A stretch of 64,000 nucleotides of DNA from Brumimicrobium ulvae (GCF_947504225.1 NZ_CANNGT010000003.1:244288-308287), one strand, 5' to 3'. Positions 17,188 to 27,005 are shown, counted from the first letter of the stretch. Translations and numbers: made by a program. Notes: generated by a model from the letters alone, not told the origin.

Positions 17188-19203
17188 GTGTTAATCACTA
17201 TTTCACAACTACTTATTTTGAGGAAGAGTTCTATTTTACTATTACTTATTGCTTTCTCGCTTGGAATTATTTTGGCGAGTTTCACCGCTATTCACTGGGT
17301 AATTATTTTCACCTGCTGGATTACTTTCGCTTTTACTTATGGAGTTACAATTGCCTATGGTGAACAAGTCTTATTCTTTCGAAAATGGATTAATTGGAAC
17401 ATCATGGTTTTGTTTTTCCTCTCTGGAATGTTGGGTTATCACTTCAAAGTGATCAGCTCCTATGAATATGAATTTTCAGAAATATACTTAGCGAATGACC
17501 AATTACTTGGTGAAATAATTGAATTCCAAAAAGGAGAAAATGAATTTGACAAAGCCATCATTGAAGTCAAAAAAGTAATAAAACCACATACCGAAGCGCT
17601 TGCGCAGGGGAAGTTATTGTGTTACATCCGAACGTCAAACAGTGATTTAAAAGAAGGGAGTGTTATTCTCTTTCAACCTGATATTCAACCCATCAAAAAC
17701 AAAAACAATCCTGGGGAATTTAACGCAGAACAATATTGGAAAATAAAAGGTATCAGCACAATCGCTTTTACAACCGATGAAAACATTGAGGTATTGGGTC
17801 AGGCCAAAACCTTCAATAGTTTTTGGACCAATTCGAGAAATTACCTTGCTAATATTGTAAAGCAATACATTGACGAAGAAAACCAAGGTCTTGTCATAGC
17901 CCTGAGTTTAGGAGACAAGTCGAACCTTTCTATGGAAAAACGAAATAACTTTGCTAATGCTGGCGCCATGCATGTATTGGCGGTTTCGGGGATGCATGTT
18001 GGAATTCTGTTGGCTTTCCTTCATTTCATTTTTCAAAAAATTAGTTTTCTCAGAAAAAGAAACCTGTACTTATACACTGCTTTAATTCTTTTGTGGTGCT
18101 TTGCCTTTCTTACTGGAATGTCAGCCTCGGTGGTTCGAGCTGTAGCCATGTTTACGCTTTTGGCTATTGGGCAAATCAAAGGTCATAGATTCTTTGGCTT
18201 ACAGGCAATCTTTGCCTCTGCCTTATTCTTACTTATCTTCAATCCATTATTTATATTTGATATCGGCTTTCAGCTGTCATACCTTGCGGTAATAGGAATA
18301 TCTTTGTTTTATCGACCCATACTTGGTTTGTTTCACTCGCGATATAAAATTATCAATTGGTTTTGGCAAGGAACAGCAGTTGGAATCGCAGCACAAATCG
18401 GAACAGTCCCTTTAAGTCTACTCTATTTTAATCAATTCCCAAACTATTTTTTCATCACCAACATTGGATTACTTATTCTAGCAGGAGTTGCACTAATTAG
18501 TGTAGTTTTATTGTTTTTGCTACATTTTATTCCTTGGATAGTAGATGTTTTGGCCTATATCGTAAACACCATTTTTGATATATTAAACAGTTTTATCGTT
18601 TGGGTCAACAGTTTACCTGGTGAAGTCAGCACAGGCTTTACTCCTCACCCTCTGCATGTCCTATTGATTTATGTTGGAATTGGATTTTCACTTTATCAAT
18701 GGAGAAAAGGAAACGCCAAATTTTTCAAAATAGGTATCCTTCTTTTATTCATTTCTGCTGTAGCATTAATTTTTAACAGAGAATACAACAAATCCAAAGA
18801 AGAATTGGTTGTACTTAACCATTACGAAAAAGTGATCTTATTAAAAGGAAACCAATCCCTACATGTACTTTACGATGGTGAAAAAAGACCTAGTTTATCA
18901 TCTTTAGATTATTTGATCAATGGATATGAAAATGCAACGGGAATAAAAGCAATAAAGACTCCGGTTCCTAAAGATATTCAAGTTCAATTTTCCGACCAAA
19001 TCAACTTTGCACACACCAAAGATGGGATGGCCATCGCTTATTATGGAAAAAAATATTTACTGGCAAACCGTATCAACAAGAAAGTCCTCAATTCAGACTA
19101 TGAGCTCATCAAGGGTCAGTGGAATCAGTTTCTACCTGAAGAACACATCAATATTAGCACAACAAAGAAAGCAATAGTTCTTAGTCCTATCGGTAAAGAA
19201 TAG
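17188..19203 (+). CDS. comEC: ComEC/Rec2 family DNA uptake channel protein
   Basis: 671-residue inner-membrane protein that in competent bacteria passes single-stranded DNA into the cytoplasm. The order is N-terminal membrane helices, a soluble OB-like DUF4131 region (about 90-210), then the polytopic competence core with NAGAMHVLAVSGMHVGILLAF and the following hydrophobic helices. The C-terminal 140 residues show no HxHxDH metallo-beta-lactamase motif, so this is the short form without that nuclease domain. The start is GTG at 17188, 27 nt after a -7 box; a TTG ten codons later is an alternative. It ends overlapping a convergent gene by 17 nt. Confidence 0.9.
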   Translation: MLITISQLLILRKSSILLLLIAFSLGIILASFTAIHWVIIFTCWITFAFTYGVTIAYGEQVLFFRKWINWNIMVLFFLSGMLGYHFKVISSYEYEFSEIYLANDQLLGEIIEFQKGENEFDKAIIEVKKVIKPHTEALAQGKLLCYIRTSNSDLKEGSVILFQPDIQPIKNKNNPGEFNAEQYWKIKGISTIAFTTDENIEVLGQAKTFNSFWTNSRNYLANIVKQYIDEENQGLVIALSLGDKSNLSMEKRNNFANAGAMHVLAVSGMHVGILLAFLHFIFQKISFLRKRNLYLYTALILLWCFAFLTGMSASVVRAVAMFTLLAIGQIKGHRFFGLQAIFASALFLLIFNPLFIFDIGFQLSYLAVIGISLFYRPILGLFHSRYKIINWFWQGTAVGIAAQIGTVPLSLLYFNQFPNYFFITNIGLLILAGVALISVVLLFLLHFIPWIVDVLAYIVNTIFDILNSFIVWVNSLPGEVSTGFTPHPLHVLLIYVGIGFSLYQWRKGNAKFFKIGILLLFISAVALIFNREYNKSKEELVVLNHYEKVILLKGNQSLHVLYDGEKRPSLSSLDYLINGYENATGIKAIKTPVPKDIQVQFSDQINFAHTKDGMAIAYYGKKYLLANRINKKVLNSDYELIKGQWNQFLPEEHINISTTKKAIVLSPIGKE

Positions 19204-19708
19204 AAGCATTTTCATTCTCACCAATGCTTCCTGTTACTTCATGATGCATAATTGTAAACTCATGATTAAGTACAATACTGTGTTTAATGTAATTATGCAT
19301 TCCTGAATCGAGTTTAATATTGGCCCAAAAAGTAATTTCATAGTTATCAACCTTGCGCATAAAATTGTAACTGGATGCTACCGCTTCGTTTTTCCTTGCT
19401 TCCAACTCTTCCAACGACTTTTTATAGGTTTCATCAGACTCCTTATAGTAACCTGAGCTATACGTTTTTTTAAGATTTTTAATACTGCGTTCAATACTTT
19501 TCACACGCATTGTAGCGATCAGATATTCGTCTGAATAATTGGCGCGGTAATTTTCAAAACGAGGCTCATTATAATCATAAAAAGTTGTATCGGCCCAAGC
19601 TAAAATCGCACTTTTAACTTTACTAAAGTCATCTATTTCGTCATTCGCTTCCTGAGCGCTTAACAAAAATGGGAATAAAAATAGGCCCACAAAAAACAAA
19701 ATTTTCAT
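19187..19708 (-). CDS. Exported protein of unknown function
   Basis: 173 residues. A clear signal peptide (MKILFFVGLFLFPFLLSAQ) is followed by a polar, charged chain with a predicted helical, coiled-coil-prone stretch around residues 70-110 (Lys/Glu-rich). The C-terminal part contains two His-rich strands. I recognise no family. It starts 3 nt after the stop of the upstream lipoprotein gene at 19712, so the two are very probably one operon. Its 3' end overlaps the end of comEC by 17 nt, tail to tail. Confidence 0.7.
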   Translation of the reverse strand: MKILFFVGLFLFPFLLSAQEANDEIDDFSKVKSAILAWADTTFYDYNEPRFENYRANYSDEYLIATMRVKSIERSIKNLKKTYSSGYYKESDETYKKSLEELEARKNEAVASSYNFMRKVDNYEITFWANIKLDSGMHNYIKHSIVLNHEFTIMHHEVTGSIGENENASILYR

Positions 19709-19711
19709 CTT

Positions 19712-20620
19712 TTACTTAATATTTGTTTCTACATTAATTATTTCTAGATAAGGTGAAAAGGTAAAAGTTGAGGTATTCATTATTTTTTGTTCATCTGTCC
19801 ATTCTATGGTAAGTTCATAAGCTTGGATAAAATCACCTTCTTCAATTACATATAAGGTACCAAACTGCTCAATAACAATTTCTTTATTGGAGCTTTTGAA
19901 ATGATTTATAGCCAAACTCCTACTCAATTGACGAAAGTCCATGGTTTGAACTTTTCTTGCCGTCTCCATCACCTTCATGGTATGGTCCATAAAAGATTGC
20001 AATTCAGCTTCACCTATCAACTGAACCTCACGTTGTTTAAAAAAGTTTAGAAATTCGAGCTCGGCTGTTGATGCTATCAGGTCTCTATTGGTGACAAAAT
20101 GATAATCAAACTGATAGGCATAATATAAGTCTTTGTGTTCATTCGCAATTCGGAAATTATAAAAAGGAGTTACTGAAATCAAGCTATCTTTATAATCAAA
20201 AAGGAAGAAGCTATGATAGACCTTTATTGAATCGGCAGTTGAAGTTTGAAAAAGGTGCTCAATTTCATATTGAACTTCATGAATTTTCTCTTGAGCAGCT
20301 GCTCGATAACCGGGAATAAGATCTTCAATTCCAGACTGCTTTAATCCTCTTAAATCATTGTTGTCTAAATATTCTTTTTTGATTCGATACATGGAATCCA
20401 ATTGAACAAAAGCTTCAGGTTTATAAACTTTTAGTTCACTAAAAGATAAAGATTGATAGTTTTGATTGGCAAATTGTTCGGCGCTAGTTTTTTCAATTAT
20501 GGCATGCAGCTTTTCAGTTTGATCCTTAAACGTTGTTATTGGTGCGTGGTTGGACACGTCACAACTAAAGAGTATCAAAACAGTTAACCCTATTAGAGAA
20601 ATGCGTAAAGCCTTATACAT
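19712..20620 (-). CDS. Putative lipoprotein of unknown function
   Basis: 302 residues. The N terminus has a hydrophobic stretch ending in the lipobox LFSC, giving a mature lipidated Cys near residue 20, so membrane anchoring in the periplasm or outer membrane is expected. The rest is a soluble alpha/beta chain rich in charged residues, without recognisable motifs. It is followed immediately by the exported protein at 19187-19708, which suggests the pair works together. It begins 84 nt downstream of dnaN on the same strand and may be read through from it. Confidence 0.7.
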   Translation of the reverse strand: MYKALRISLIGLTVLILFSCDVSNHAPITTFKDQTEKLHAIIEKTSAEQFANQNYQSLSFSELKVYKPEAFVQLDSMYRIKKEYLDNNDLRGLKQSGIEDLIPGYRAAAQEKIHEVQYEIEHLFQTSTADSIKVYHSFFLFDYKDSLISVTPFYNFRIANEHKDLYYAYQFDYHFVTNRDLIASTAELEFLNFFKQREVQLIGEAELQSFMDHTMKVMETARKVQTMDFRQLSRSLAINHFKSSNKEIVIEQFGTLYVIEEGDFIQAYELTIEWTDEQKIMNTSTFTFSPYLEIINVETNIK

Positions 20621-20704
20621 TTGATTTATTCTTAATGAAAATAATGGAAATTTAAAGTTAACAAAAAATCAAGAACAAACCAACCGACAATTAACACCTA
20701 AAAA

Positions 20705-21829
20705 CTAGCTATTTACCATTACAGGCATCACTAACATCAATATGTCTTCGTCTTCATTTTCTTGTGTTGCTGGAACAATTAGTCCTGCTCGATTTGGTTG
20801 ACTCATCATCAGCTTAATTTCTTCAGAAGAAATATTCCCTAGCATTTCAATGATAAAACGAGAGTTAAATCCAATTTCCATATCTGCACCGTCATAACTA
20901 CAAGTTAAACGTTCTTTTGCTTCATTTGAGAAATCAATATCTTCAGCAGAAATAGCTAACTCAGAACCAGATATTTTTAATTGTACTTGGTGTGTTGTTT
21001 TATTTGCAAAGATAGACACACGCTTAATTGATCTTAAGAAAGCTTCTCTATCTACAGTAAGTACATTTGGATTTTCTTGAGGAATAACAGCTTCGTAATT
21101 AGGATATTTTCCATCAATTAAACGACATGTTAATTCGATATCTTTAAAAGTAAATACTGCATTAGAATCATTATACTCAATTTTCACTTCCATTTCATCA
21201 GCTGAACTTAAGTTGTTTTTCAACATATTTAAAGCTTTTTTTGGAAGAATAAAAGATGAATTCCCTGAAGCTTTAGAGTCTGTACGACGGTAACGCACCA
21301 ATTTGTGTGCATCCGTTGCAACAAATGTCATATCTTCAGGAGTGAACTGACAGAACACACCGCTCATTACAGGGCGCAAATCGTCAATTCCTGTGGCGAA
21401 AATTGTTTTGTTGATAGCATCCGCCAACACCTCACCACTAATGACAGTATTTTCTGTATTTTCAATTTCTTTTACCTTAGGAAAATCATCACCGTTATAA
21501 CCAACCATCTTGGACTTACCATTGGTGTAGGAGATTTCTATTCCGTATCCATCTGGATCAATTGTAAAAGTCAAAGGCTGATCTGGTAAGTTTTTCAAGA
21601 CATCTAAAAGTAATTTTGCTGGAATACAAATCTTGCCTGACTCATTAGAATCAACTTCAAAAGTCGTTTTCATTGTCGTTTCAATATCTGAAGCAGACAC
21701 ACGCATTGTTTTGTCATTGATTTCAAATAAAAAGTTGTCTAGTATAGGCAAAGTGTTATTTGTTGTCAATACACCACTGATTGTTTGAAGGTGTTTTAAT
21801 AAGCTTGAGCTAGAAACTACAAAATTCAT
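20705..21829 (-). CDS. dnaN: DNA polymerase III beta subunit (sliding clamp)
   Basis: Ring-forming clamp that tethers the replicative polymerase to DNA. The 374 residues have the three repeated clamp domains; recognisable are MNFVVSSSSLLKHLQTISGVL at the start, the DATDAHKLVRY-like FVATDAHKLVRYR segment in domain 2, and the C-terminal LMLVMPVMVNS, the family-typical MPMR-like end. It is not next to dnaA or recF here. A -7 box TATATTTG lies 26 nt upstream. In gliding Bacteroidota dnaN is often near gldG, as here. Confidence 0.95.
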   Translation of the reverse strand: MNFVVSSSSLLKHLQTISGVLTTNNTLPILDNFLFEINDKTMRVSASDIETTMKTTFEVDSNESGKICIPAKLLLDVLKNLPDQPLTFTIDPDGYGIEISYTNGKSKMVGYNGDDFPKVKEIENTENTVISGEVLADAINKTIFATGIDDLRPVMSGVFCQFTPEDMTFVATDAHKLVRYRRTDSKASGNSSFILPKKALNMLKNNLSSADEMEVKIEYNDSNAVFTFKDIELTCRLIDGKYPNYEAVIPQENPNVLTVDREAFLRSIKRVSIFANKTTHQVQLKISGSELAISAEDIDFSNEAKERLTCSYDGADMEIGFNSRFIIEMLGNISSEEIKLMMSQPNRAGLIVPATQENEDEDILMLVMPVMVNS

Positions 21830-21855
21830 TTTATTGATCTTAAAATTTATAATAG

Positions 21856-21863
21856 CAAATATA
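21856..21863 (-). promoter_or_regulatory. -7 box of dnaN
   Basis: TATATTTG on the minus strand, 26 nt before the dnaN ATG. Confidence 0.55.
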
Positions 21864-21917
21864 GTTTTTTAGACTCAATTAAAAAGTTCTACCAAAAATA
21901 TATTTACACTTTTCATA

Positions 21918-22928
21918 TTACTTTTCCATTTCCACGAAAACAGTTTTCCCTTGAATGAGAGGACTTACCGAAAAGTACTGCATTCTTACCAGTTCCCCGT
22001 CTTCTTTTACACCCCAAAGATAATTCAAATCATAAGCTATTGTATCTTTCGGATCATACTCTGGATCTAGTCTTCTGTAGAGGTCTAATTCATACCCAGA
22101 TTGCCTCCCTTCAATATTCAACTCATAGTCTGGAGCTTGTGCTTTCATGCTATCAATCTCTTTTTGAGACAAGGTATAGTTGGGTTGATTGAAATGCAAC
22201 TTATCGAAACTATTGAGGTAGAAAACCAAATTATCTTTTATCACATTATCTACACGCTCGCCTTGAGAAGTTACTATGTAATCATCCGGACCTTGAATAT
22301 CGATGGTAAAACTGTTCTCTGGTGTCACACGGTTAATCACTTCTACCTTTTTCAATTCAGAGCGTTGGAAAGAAAAGAGGTGTGTACATTCAAACTTTCT
22401 AGGATCTGCAAAAAAACGTGGCTCTAAAATTCCATAAAAACCTTTCATTCCCATAATAACAGGATTATCACTCTTCATGCTCGGCGTTTCCAACAACATG
22501 TGTGTTCCCATATGATCTTGTGTTGAATGTCCTACATACCAAGTTTTCACCCACTTCCCATCTTGATAAATCTTTACTTCTTTGTGCTGTGCCATCAACA
22601 GTTTTTTCATATTCTCCATTGCAGCATTAGGTACATAGCCTTTTAAAGTGACCTTGTGCATTGTTTCAAGCATCATTTGAACAATCCCCTGCTGAACGCA
22701 CATTCCATCTGGGCCCTCCCAAACCCCATCTTTGTTTCGTGTAACCGTAAAAAGTTGATCTTGATAAGAATCGTAAATTTCAATTTTATCAACCGCAGCG
22801 GTATCTTCAATCGCAAAAGCAATCAAACTGGTATCTGTTGCTTTAGCACCTGTTTTCAAATTCATGGCAAATATTGATAACCCGATAATCAAACCGATAC
22901 CTACTACTATAACAATGAGTTTTTTCAT
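21918..22928 (-). CDS. DUF4340 domain protein, membrane-anchored
   Basis: 336 residues with one N-terminal transmembrane segment (IVIVVGIGLIIGLSIFAMNL) and a DUF4340-like soluble part (AVDKIEIYDSYQDQLFTVTRNKDGVWEG...). DUF4340 proteins are found beside auxiliary ABC components such as GldG/YfhQ-type proteins. It lies 9 nt after gldG on the same strand, so it is probably the third gene of gldF-gldG-DUF4340. The inferred role is a periplasmic accessory of that ABC system. The exact function is not known. Confidence 0.8.
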   Translation of the reverse strand: MKKLIVIVVGIGLIIGLSIFAMNLKTGAKATDTSLIAFAIEDTAAVDKIEIYDSYQDQLFTVTRNKDGVWEGPDGMCVQQGIVQMMLETMHKVTLKGYVPNAAMENMKKLLMAQHKEVKIYQDGKWVKTWYVGHSTQDHMGTHMLLETPSMKSDNPVIMGMKGFYGILEPRFFADPRKFECTHLFSFQRSELKKVEVINRVTPENSFTIDIQGPDDYIVTSQGERVDNVIKDNLVFYLNSFDKLHFNQPNYTLSQKEIDSMKAQAPDYELNIEGRQSGYELDLYRRLDPEYDPKDTIAYDLNYLWGVKEDGELVRMQYFSVSPLIQGKTVFVEMEK

Positions 22929-22937
22929 AATAACAAC

Positions 22938-24713
22938 TTATTTTTTAACGTACTTATATCGACGTACAATGAATACAATTGTAGCCATAACGAGAATAAA
23001 CAGCACAGGGATGGCAATGTTTATAAATTTATAAAAAGAGCCCTCTCTTTCTATCTTTAATTTGTCTGTTGGGTGGAGGTCTATAGCCCTACTTCTAATA
23101 GAAAGCAAAGTGCTTTCCCCCAACATATAATCTACACAGTTTTCGAAAAATTCGAAGTTCCCAATCGGTCGCCCAGCGAATAATTCATCTATCTCTCGTC
23201 CCCTAGGCAATCTTGGAATATATCGGAATTTATTTTCTTCCTGAACAAAAACAGAATCATAATAGGTGTTTTTAAAGAAAGTTCCGTTTCCAACCACCAT
23301 TACTTTTCCGGGTTTTTCTGACTCTTCGATCAAAATTGCATCTGGACTATCTGCATAAGCTGAAACAATTCTGTTTTTAAAGGCTGATTGAAATTCACCT
23401 TCTACAATTCCCCCCAACATTAATCGATTGGCTTCATTGGTCGGATCATCTTGGAAAACTGGATTTTCACCAAATTGATTTTCCATAGCGATAGACAACA
23501 AGGGTACGTTTCCAAATGATCTTGAATTGGATGAACTCGTCAATATCACTGATGGACGTGTTTTATTTTTAGTTTGAACAAATTGTAAACTTGAGGCGTA
23601 AGGTAATTTCACAGGATTCACCATACTTGAAATCGGGTGCTCTGTTCCCATTGCACGCACATAGAAATACCAATTTACAAATCCTTTTGGTAAGCCAGGC
23701 ATTGCAAAGGGATCATAATTCGCATCGATGACCAAGTCTTCATTAATTTTGATTCCATAATCATACATCAAATCTCCAATCCCTGTTCTTTTACGGGCAC
23801 TATGTGTTTTTCCTGTTCTTCGAATAGTATCGTTATTAATACTCAAAGGATTATTAAAGACCATGATATTCCCCCCTTGCATAAGGTATTGGTCAATCAC
23901 AAACTTATCTTTATCACTAAATTTCTCTTTGGGGTCAGCGATAATGATACCATCATATTGATCTAAACCACCCAGCGCACCTTCAATTTTCACATCATCA
24001 ATAATGTAAGCATCTTCAATGTTCTTTCGGGCACCTTGAGTATAAGGAATTCCTAATTCGCCATGTCCATGGATAAATGCAACTTTCTTTTTTGTTTGTC
24101 TGGTTGCTTTAGCAAGCACACGCATAAACTTGTATTCCAAATCATTTATTCCACGCTGAACCATTTGTTCTAAACGGGCATCCAAACGGTATTGACCACC
24201 TTCTAAGAAACGAATATGCCCCACAGTATTTCCACGGTATTCAACCACTGCACCTGGAAAAATTTCAATGATGTTAGACGCTCCTTGACTACGGTAAGTA
24301 ATATCTACTGGACGAATTCCTTGTCCACGGTCAAAAAGTTGCTCCTTCAAAGCTTCTTGATCTTCTAGGGTTCCCTTATTCGGATTAATAAATTCATATT
24401 CTACTCTACTTCCAGCATAATATTTGAATTCATCGAGTTTGTCGCGCACTGCTTTTTGCAAACGTTTTACTTCTGCAGGAAACTCTCCTTCTAAATAAAT
24501 TTTAAAGAGAATTTTATCGGTTAATAAGGAATCACTTTCTAAAAAACCAATAGTAGTTTCCGTTAATGAATAACGCTGATCTCTAGTAAAATCTACTCGG
24601 AAATCTAAAAATGATACAATGATGTTGATCAAGATAATTACCGCTAAAGCAATTGCAGTGATAATTCCGTAATATGCCCTATTAGAAGCTTTTTTTAATT
24701 TTATTTTAGCCAT
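22938..24713 (-). CDS. gldG: Gliding-associated ABC transporter auxiliary protein GldG
   Basis: 591 residues. A membrane helix near the N terminus (about 16-37) and a second at the extreme C terminus (FINIAIPVLFILVMATIVFIV) bracket a large periplasmic ABC_transp_aux domain, with DFTRDQRYSLTETTIGFL just after the first helix, the usual family start. In Flavobacterium johnsoniae GldF, GldG and the ATPase GldA form a transporter first linked to gliding motility. It begins 2 nt after the gldF stop, so the two are coupled. No gldA is present in the window; it is often unlinked. Confidence 0.88.
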   Translation of the reverse strand: MAKIKLKKASNRAYYGIITAIALAVIILINIIVSFLDFRVDFTRDQRYSLTETTIGFLESDSLLTDKILFKIYLEGEFPAEVKRLQKAVRDKLDEFKYYAGSRVEYEFINPNKGTLEDQEALKEQLFDRGQGIRPVDITYRSQGASNIIEIFPGAVVEYRGNTVGHIRFLEGGQYRLDARLEQMVQRGINDLEYKFMRVLAKATRQTKKKVAFIHGHGELGIPYTQGARKNIEDAYIIDDVKIEGALGGLDQYDGIIIADPKEKFSDKDKFVIDQYLMQGGNIMVFNNPLSINNDTIRRTGKTHSARKRTGIGDLMYDYGIKINEDLVIDANYDPFAMPGLPKGFVNWYFYVRAMGTEHPISSMVNPVKLPYASSLQFVQTKNKTRPSVILTSSSNSRSFGNVPLLSIAMENQFGENPVFQDDPTNEANRLMLGGIVEGEFQSAFKNRIVSAYADSPDAILIEESEKPGKVMVVGNGTFFKNTYYDSVFVQEENKFRYIPRLPRGREIDELFAGRPIGNFEFFENCVDYMLGESTLLSIRSRAIDLHPTDKLKIEREGSFYKFINIAIPVLFILVMATIVFIVRRYKYVKK

Positions 24714-24715
24714 AA

Positions 24716-25447
24716 TTATTTACGTATTGCGGTTAAAACATTATGTGATGCAAATAAAAAGAAAACGATGACACTAAAGAAATAAACAAGGTCACTCAGA
24801 ATCAGGACTCCTTTTTTTATGGATTCATAATGATAGTCTAAACTTGCATAGCGAATTACGCTATCGAACCCGGCTATTGTAGCATAAGACCCCAACAAAG
24901 AGAGTCCACTAAAAGCAAACCAACAAAGGAACATAGCCACGATAAACGCTACAATTTGATTGCTTGTGATTGTACTGGCAAAAATACCAATAGCTACAAA
25001 AGACGCTCCGAGAAGAATTAATCCTAAGAATGAAGTTATTGCTGCTCCATCATCCATTACTCCAACAGGATCTCCTAAAAAGTGCATCGACACATAAAAG
25101 GTCAAAGTTGGAAGCAACGCAATAACAACCAAAGTCACTCCGGCTAAATACTTCGCCAACAAGATTGAAAAATCAGAAATGGGTCGTGTATAAAGCAATT
25201 CGATTGTCCCGGTTTTTCTTTCATCTGCGAAAGAGCGCATGGTGATTGCTGGAATAAGAATCAGAAGAATCAATGGTGCTAAATTGTAATACGGCAACAA
25301 ATCTGCTACCCCACCATTCAACAAGTTATAATCGTCATTGATTACCCATAAAAACAACCAGCAGGTAATCACAAAAATAAGCATGAAAACATAACCAATA
25401 ATTGAGCTCAAAAAACTTCGTATCTCTTTTAGATATAATGCACCCAT
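24716..25447 (-). CDS. gldF: Gliding-associated ABC transporter permease GldF
   Basis: 243-residue ABC-2 type permease with about six membrane helices. The signature DERKTGTIELLYTRPISD (residues about 74-91) is the conserved ABC-2 cytoplasmic coupling region. It is the first gene of the gldF-gldG-DUF4340 operon, with a -7 box 17 nt before the ATG. Expected partners are GldG and the unlinked ATPase GldA. Confidence 0.88.
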   Translation of the reverse strand: MGALYLKEIRSFLSSIIGYVFMLIFVITCWLFLWVINDDYNLLNGGVADLLPYYNLAPLILLILIPAITMRSFADERKTGTIELLYTRPISDFSILLAKYLAGVTLVVIALLPTLTFYVSMHFLGDPVGVMDDGAAITSFLGLILLGASFVAIGIFASTITSNQIVAFIVAMFLCWFAFSGLSLLGSYATIAGFDSVIRYASLDYHYESIKKGVLILSDLVYFFSVIVFFLFASHNVLTAIRK

Positions 25448-25464
25448 TTTATAAAAATTTAGTT

Positions 25465-25472
25465 CAAAAATA
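25465..25472 (-). promoter_or_regulatory. -7 box of the gldFG operon
   Basis: TATTTTTG on the minus strand, 17 nt before the gldF ATG. Confidence 0.55.
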
Positions 25473-25558
25473 ACGCTTCTCTGCTAACTTCGCTCTAATC
25501 TGTCGAAAGTTTATCAAAACCCAAGCGTTAATGGACTGTTTTTGATTGTAAGGTTACT

Positions 25559-25861
25559 TTACTTGATTAAAAAGCCATCAAAATAAACAGAGGTAGAACT
25601 GGCTTCGACTTTTTGGTCGAACCATTGCTTAACAGTTGGCCAAATTTCACCGAACAACTCAGATTTTCTATAATTTTCAAGATCACTATCAGCATTCCAT
25701 TCACTATAGGTAAAAACTACTTTTGGATTTTGCTTATCCCTGAGCAATTTCATCCCTTTGCAACCAGGAAATGCATTAATTTTTTCTTTCACTGTATCAA
25801 AATGTTCAATAAAATCTTGAACATGTTCTTCTTTTAATGTCAATTTAACTAACCTAACCAT
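25559..25861 (-). CDS. Antibiotic biosynthesis monooxygenase (ABM) domain protein
   Basis: 100 residues forming one ABM/YgiN-like ferredoxin-fold domain: VRLVKLTLKEEHVQDFIEHF, then FPGCKGMKLLRD, then FTYSEWNADSDLENYRKS. These small dimeric cytoplasmic proteins include quinol monooxygenases and heme-degrading enzymes, but no heme-binding residues can be assigned here. It lies 9 nt downstream of the SAM hydrolase gene on the same strand and is probably co-transcribed. The substrate is unknown. Confidence 0.85.
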   Translation of the reverse strand: MVRLVKLTLKEEHVQDFIEHFDTVKEKINAFPGCKGMKLLRDKQNPKVVFTYSEWNADSDLENYRKSELFGEIWPTVKQWFDQKVEASSTSVYFDGFLIK

Positions 25862-25870
25862 TTGTATATT

Positions 25871-26731
25871 TTAGAAAAGTGATTCAATCGTTGTTCTTGA
25901 GCCTCGTGGAGTAAATTCGATGCGAATAATATCTCCAACACGCAAACCAAATAAAGAGTTGGCCCCACCTCCATTTTCTGGAGTCCCCTTATTGATGGCA
26001 ATTTCCAAATAACCTCCATCATTAAAAATAGCTACTTTTTCTCCAGGAGGCACCTCGTTATACCCCAAGGAAATCACATCAATATAATATTCCTTTTGTC
26101 TAAAATAAATAACAAAAGGCACGTTCTTTCCGATGTGGTAAAAATCCTCCTTGGTAATATTGGTAATGATGTTTCCATAATGATCAATATAGGAAACAGC
26201 TCCTTTTAAGGTATTTCCATCAATTACAGGAGATAAAGGAATGGCTTTGCGAATGGAGTCAACTGAACTACAAAAACTATCCAGCTCCTCACCCGCAATG
26301 ATCTTACATGCAGCAGGAACCAAGATGTTTTTGGTGGGGAAATTCATCAGTTCAGGCCGTGACAACACATCATCTAAGCGCCACATCCCTTCAGCGACTT
26401 TATTGCCCATCAACAAACTAAAAAAACCATTGTCTGCGGCAACAAAATATTGACCTTGAAATTTAACTACAGTAGGGTAAACACTTTCCTCTGGCTGATT
26501 AAAATTAATCAACGGCTCTGCATCTACACCTACAACATGTACCGTTCCTTCAGGAAAGTCACGCATACAATTTTTAAGAAGATAAGCAGCTTGAGTCACC
26601 TTAAACGGACTTACAACATGAGAAACATCAACGATCTGCACATTAGGAAGGTTTTTTAAAATTTTCCCTTTCAGAGAGGCAACATAATAGTCACCCATTC
26701 CCATGTCTGTTGTCAGCGTGATTATACTCAT
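25871..26731 (-). CDS. S-adenosyl-L-methionine hydrolase (SAM hydroxide adenosyltransferase, DUF62)
   Basis: 286 residues beginning IITLTTDMGMGDYYVASLKG, the conserved N-terminal DUF62 motif that binds SAM and shares its fold with fluorinase and chlorinase. Non-halogenating members hydrolyse SAM to adenosine and methionine. No fluorinase-type insert was recognised, so hydrolase activity is the default. A C-terminal beta-barrel part follows (ISLGYNEVPPGEKVAIFNDGGYLEIAINKG, positions about 215-255). It leads a two-gene unit with the ABM protein, and a -7 box lies 35 nt upstream. Confidence 0.88.
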   Translation of the reverse strand: MSIITLTTDMGMGDYYVASLKGKILKNLPNVQIVDVSHVVSPFKVTQAAYLLKNCMRDFPEGTVHVVGVDAEPLINFNQPEESVYPTVVKFQGQYFVAADNGFFSLLMGNKVAEGMWRLDDVLSRPELMNFPTKNILVPAACKIIAGEELDSFCSSVDSIRKAIPLSPVIDGNTLKGAVSYIDHYGNIITNITKEDFYHIGKNVPFVIYFRQKEYYIDVISLGYNEVPPGEKVAIFNDGGYLEIAINKGTPENGGGANSLFGLRVGDIIRIEFTPRGSRTTIESLF

Positions 26732-26766
26732 TATTATAAAGTCTACACTTAATTTAAATTAAGATT

Positions 26767-26774
26767 CAAAATTA
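26767..26774 (-). promoter_or_regulatory. -7 box of the SAM hydrolase operon
   Basis: TAATTTTG on the minus strand, 35 nt before the ATG. Confidence 0.5.
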
Positions 26775-26971
26775 GTTTTTATTTTTAGATTAAGGAACAG
26801 TTCCACTTTAAATTGAAAGCGAAAAGTTTTGATTAATCAATTCAAATAAGCCTTTAACATTTCTCGATATAATTGTTCCATCAACTTAAGTCAACAAAGG
26901 GTTTTCCCTAACATTGAGGCATAACCTCCCTATAATTAGCAAGTAAAGCAAGGTTTATTGTATAATATTTA

Positions 26972-26979
26972 TAATTTTG
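26972..26979 (+). promoter_or_regulatory. -7 box of the lipoprotein gene at 27006
   Basis: TAATTTTG, 26 nt before the ATG. Confidence 0.55.
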
Positions 26980-27005
26980 TTGATTCAAGAAAAAAACTAT
27001 AACTA

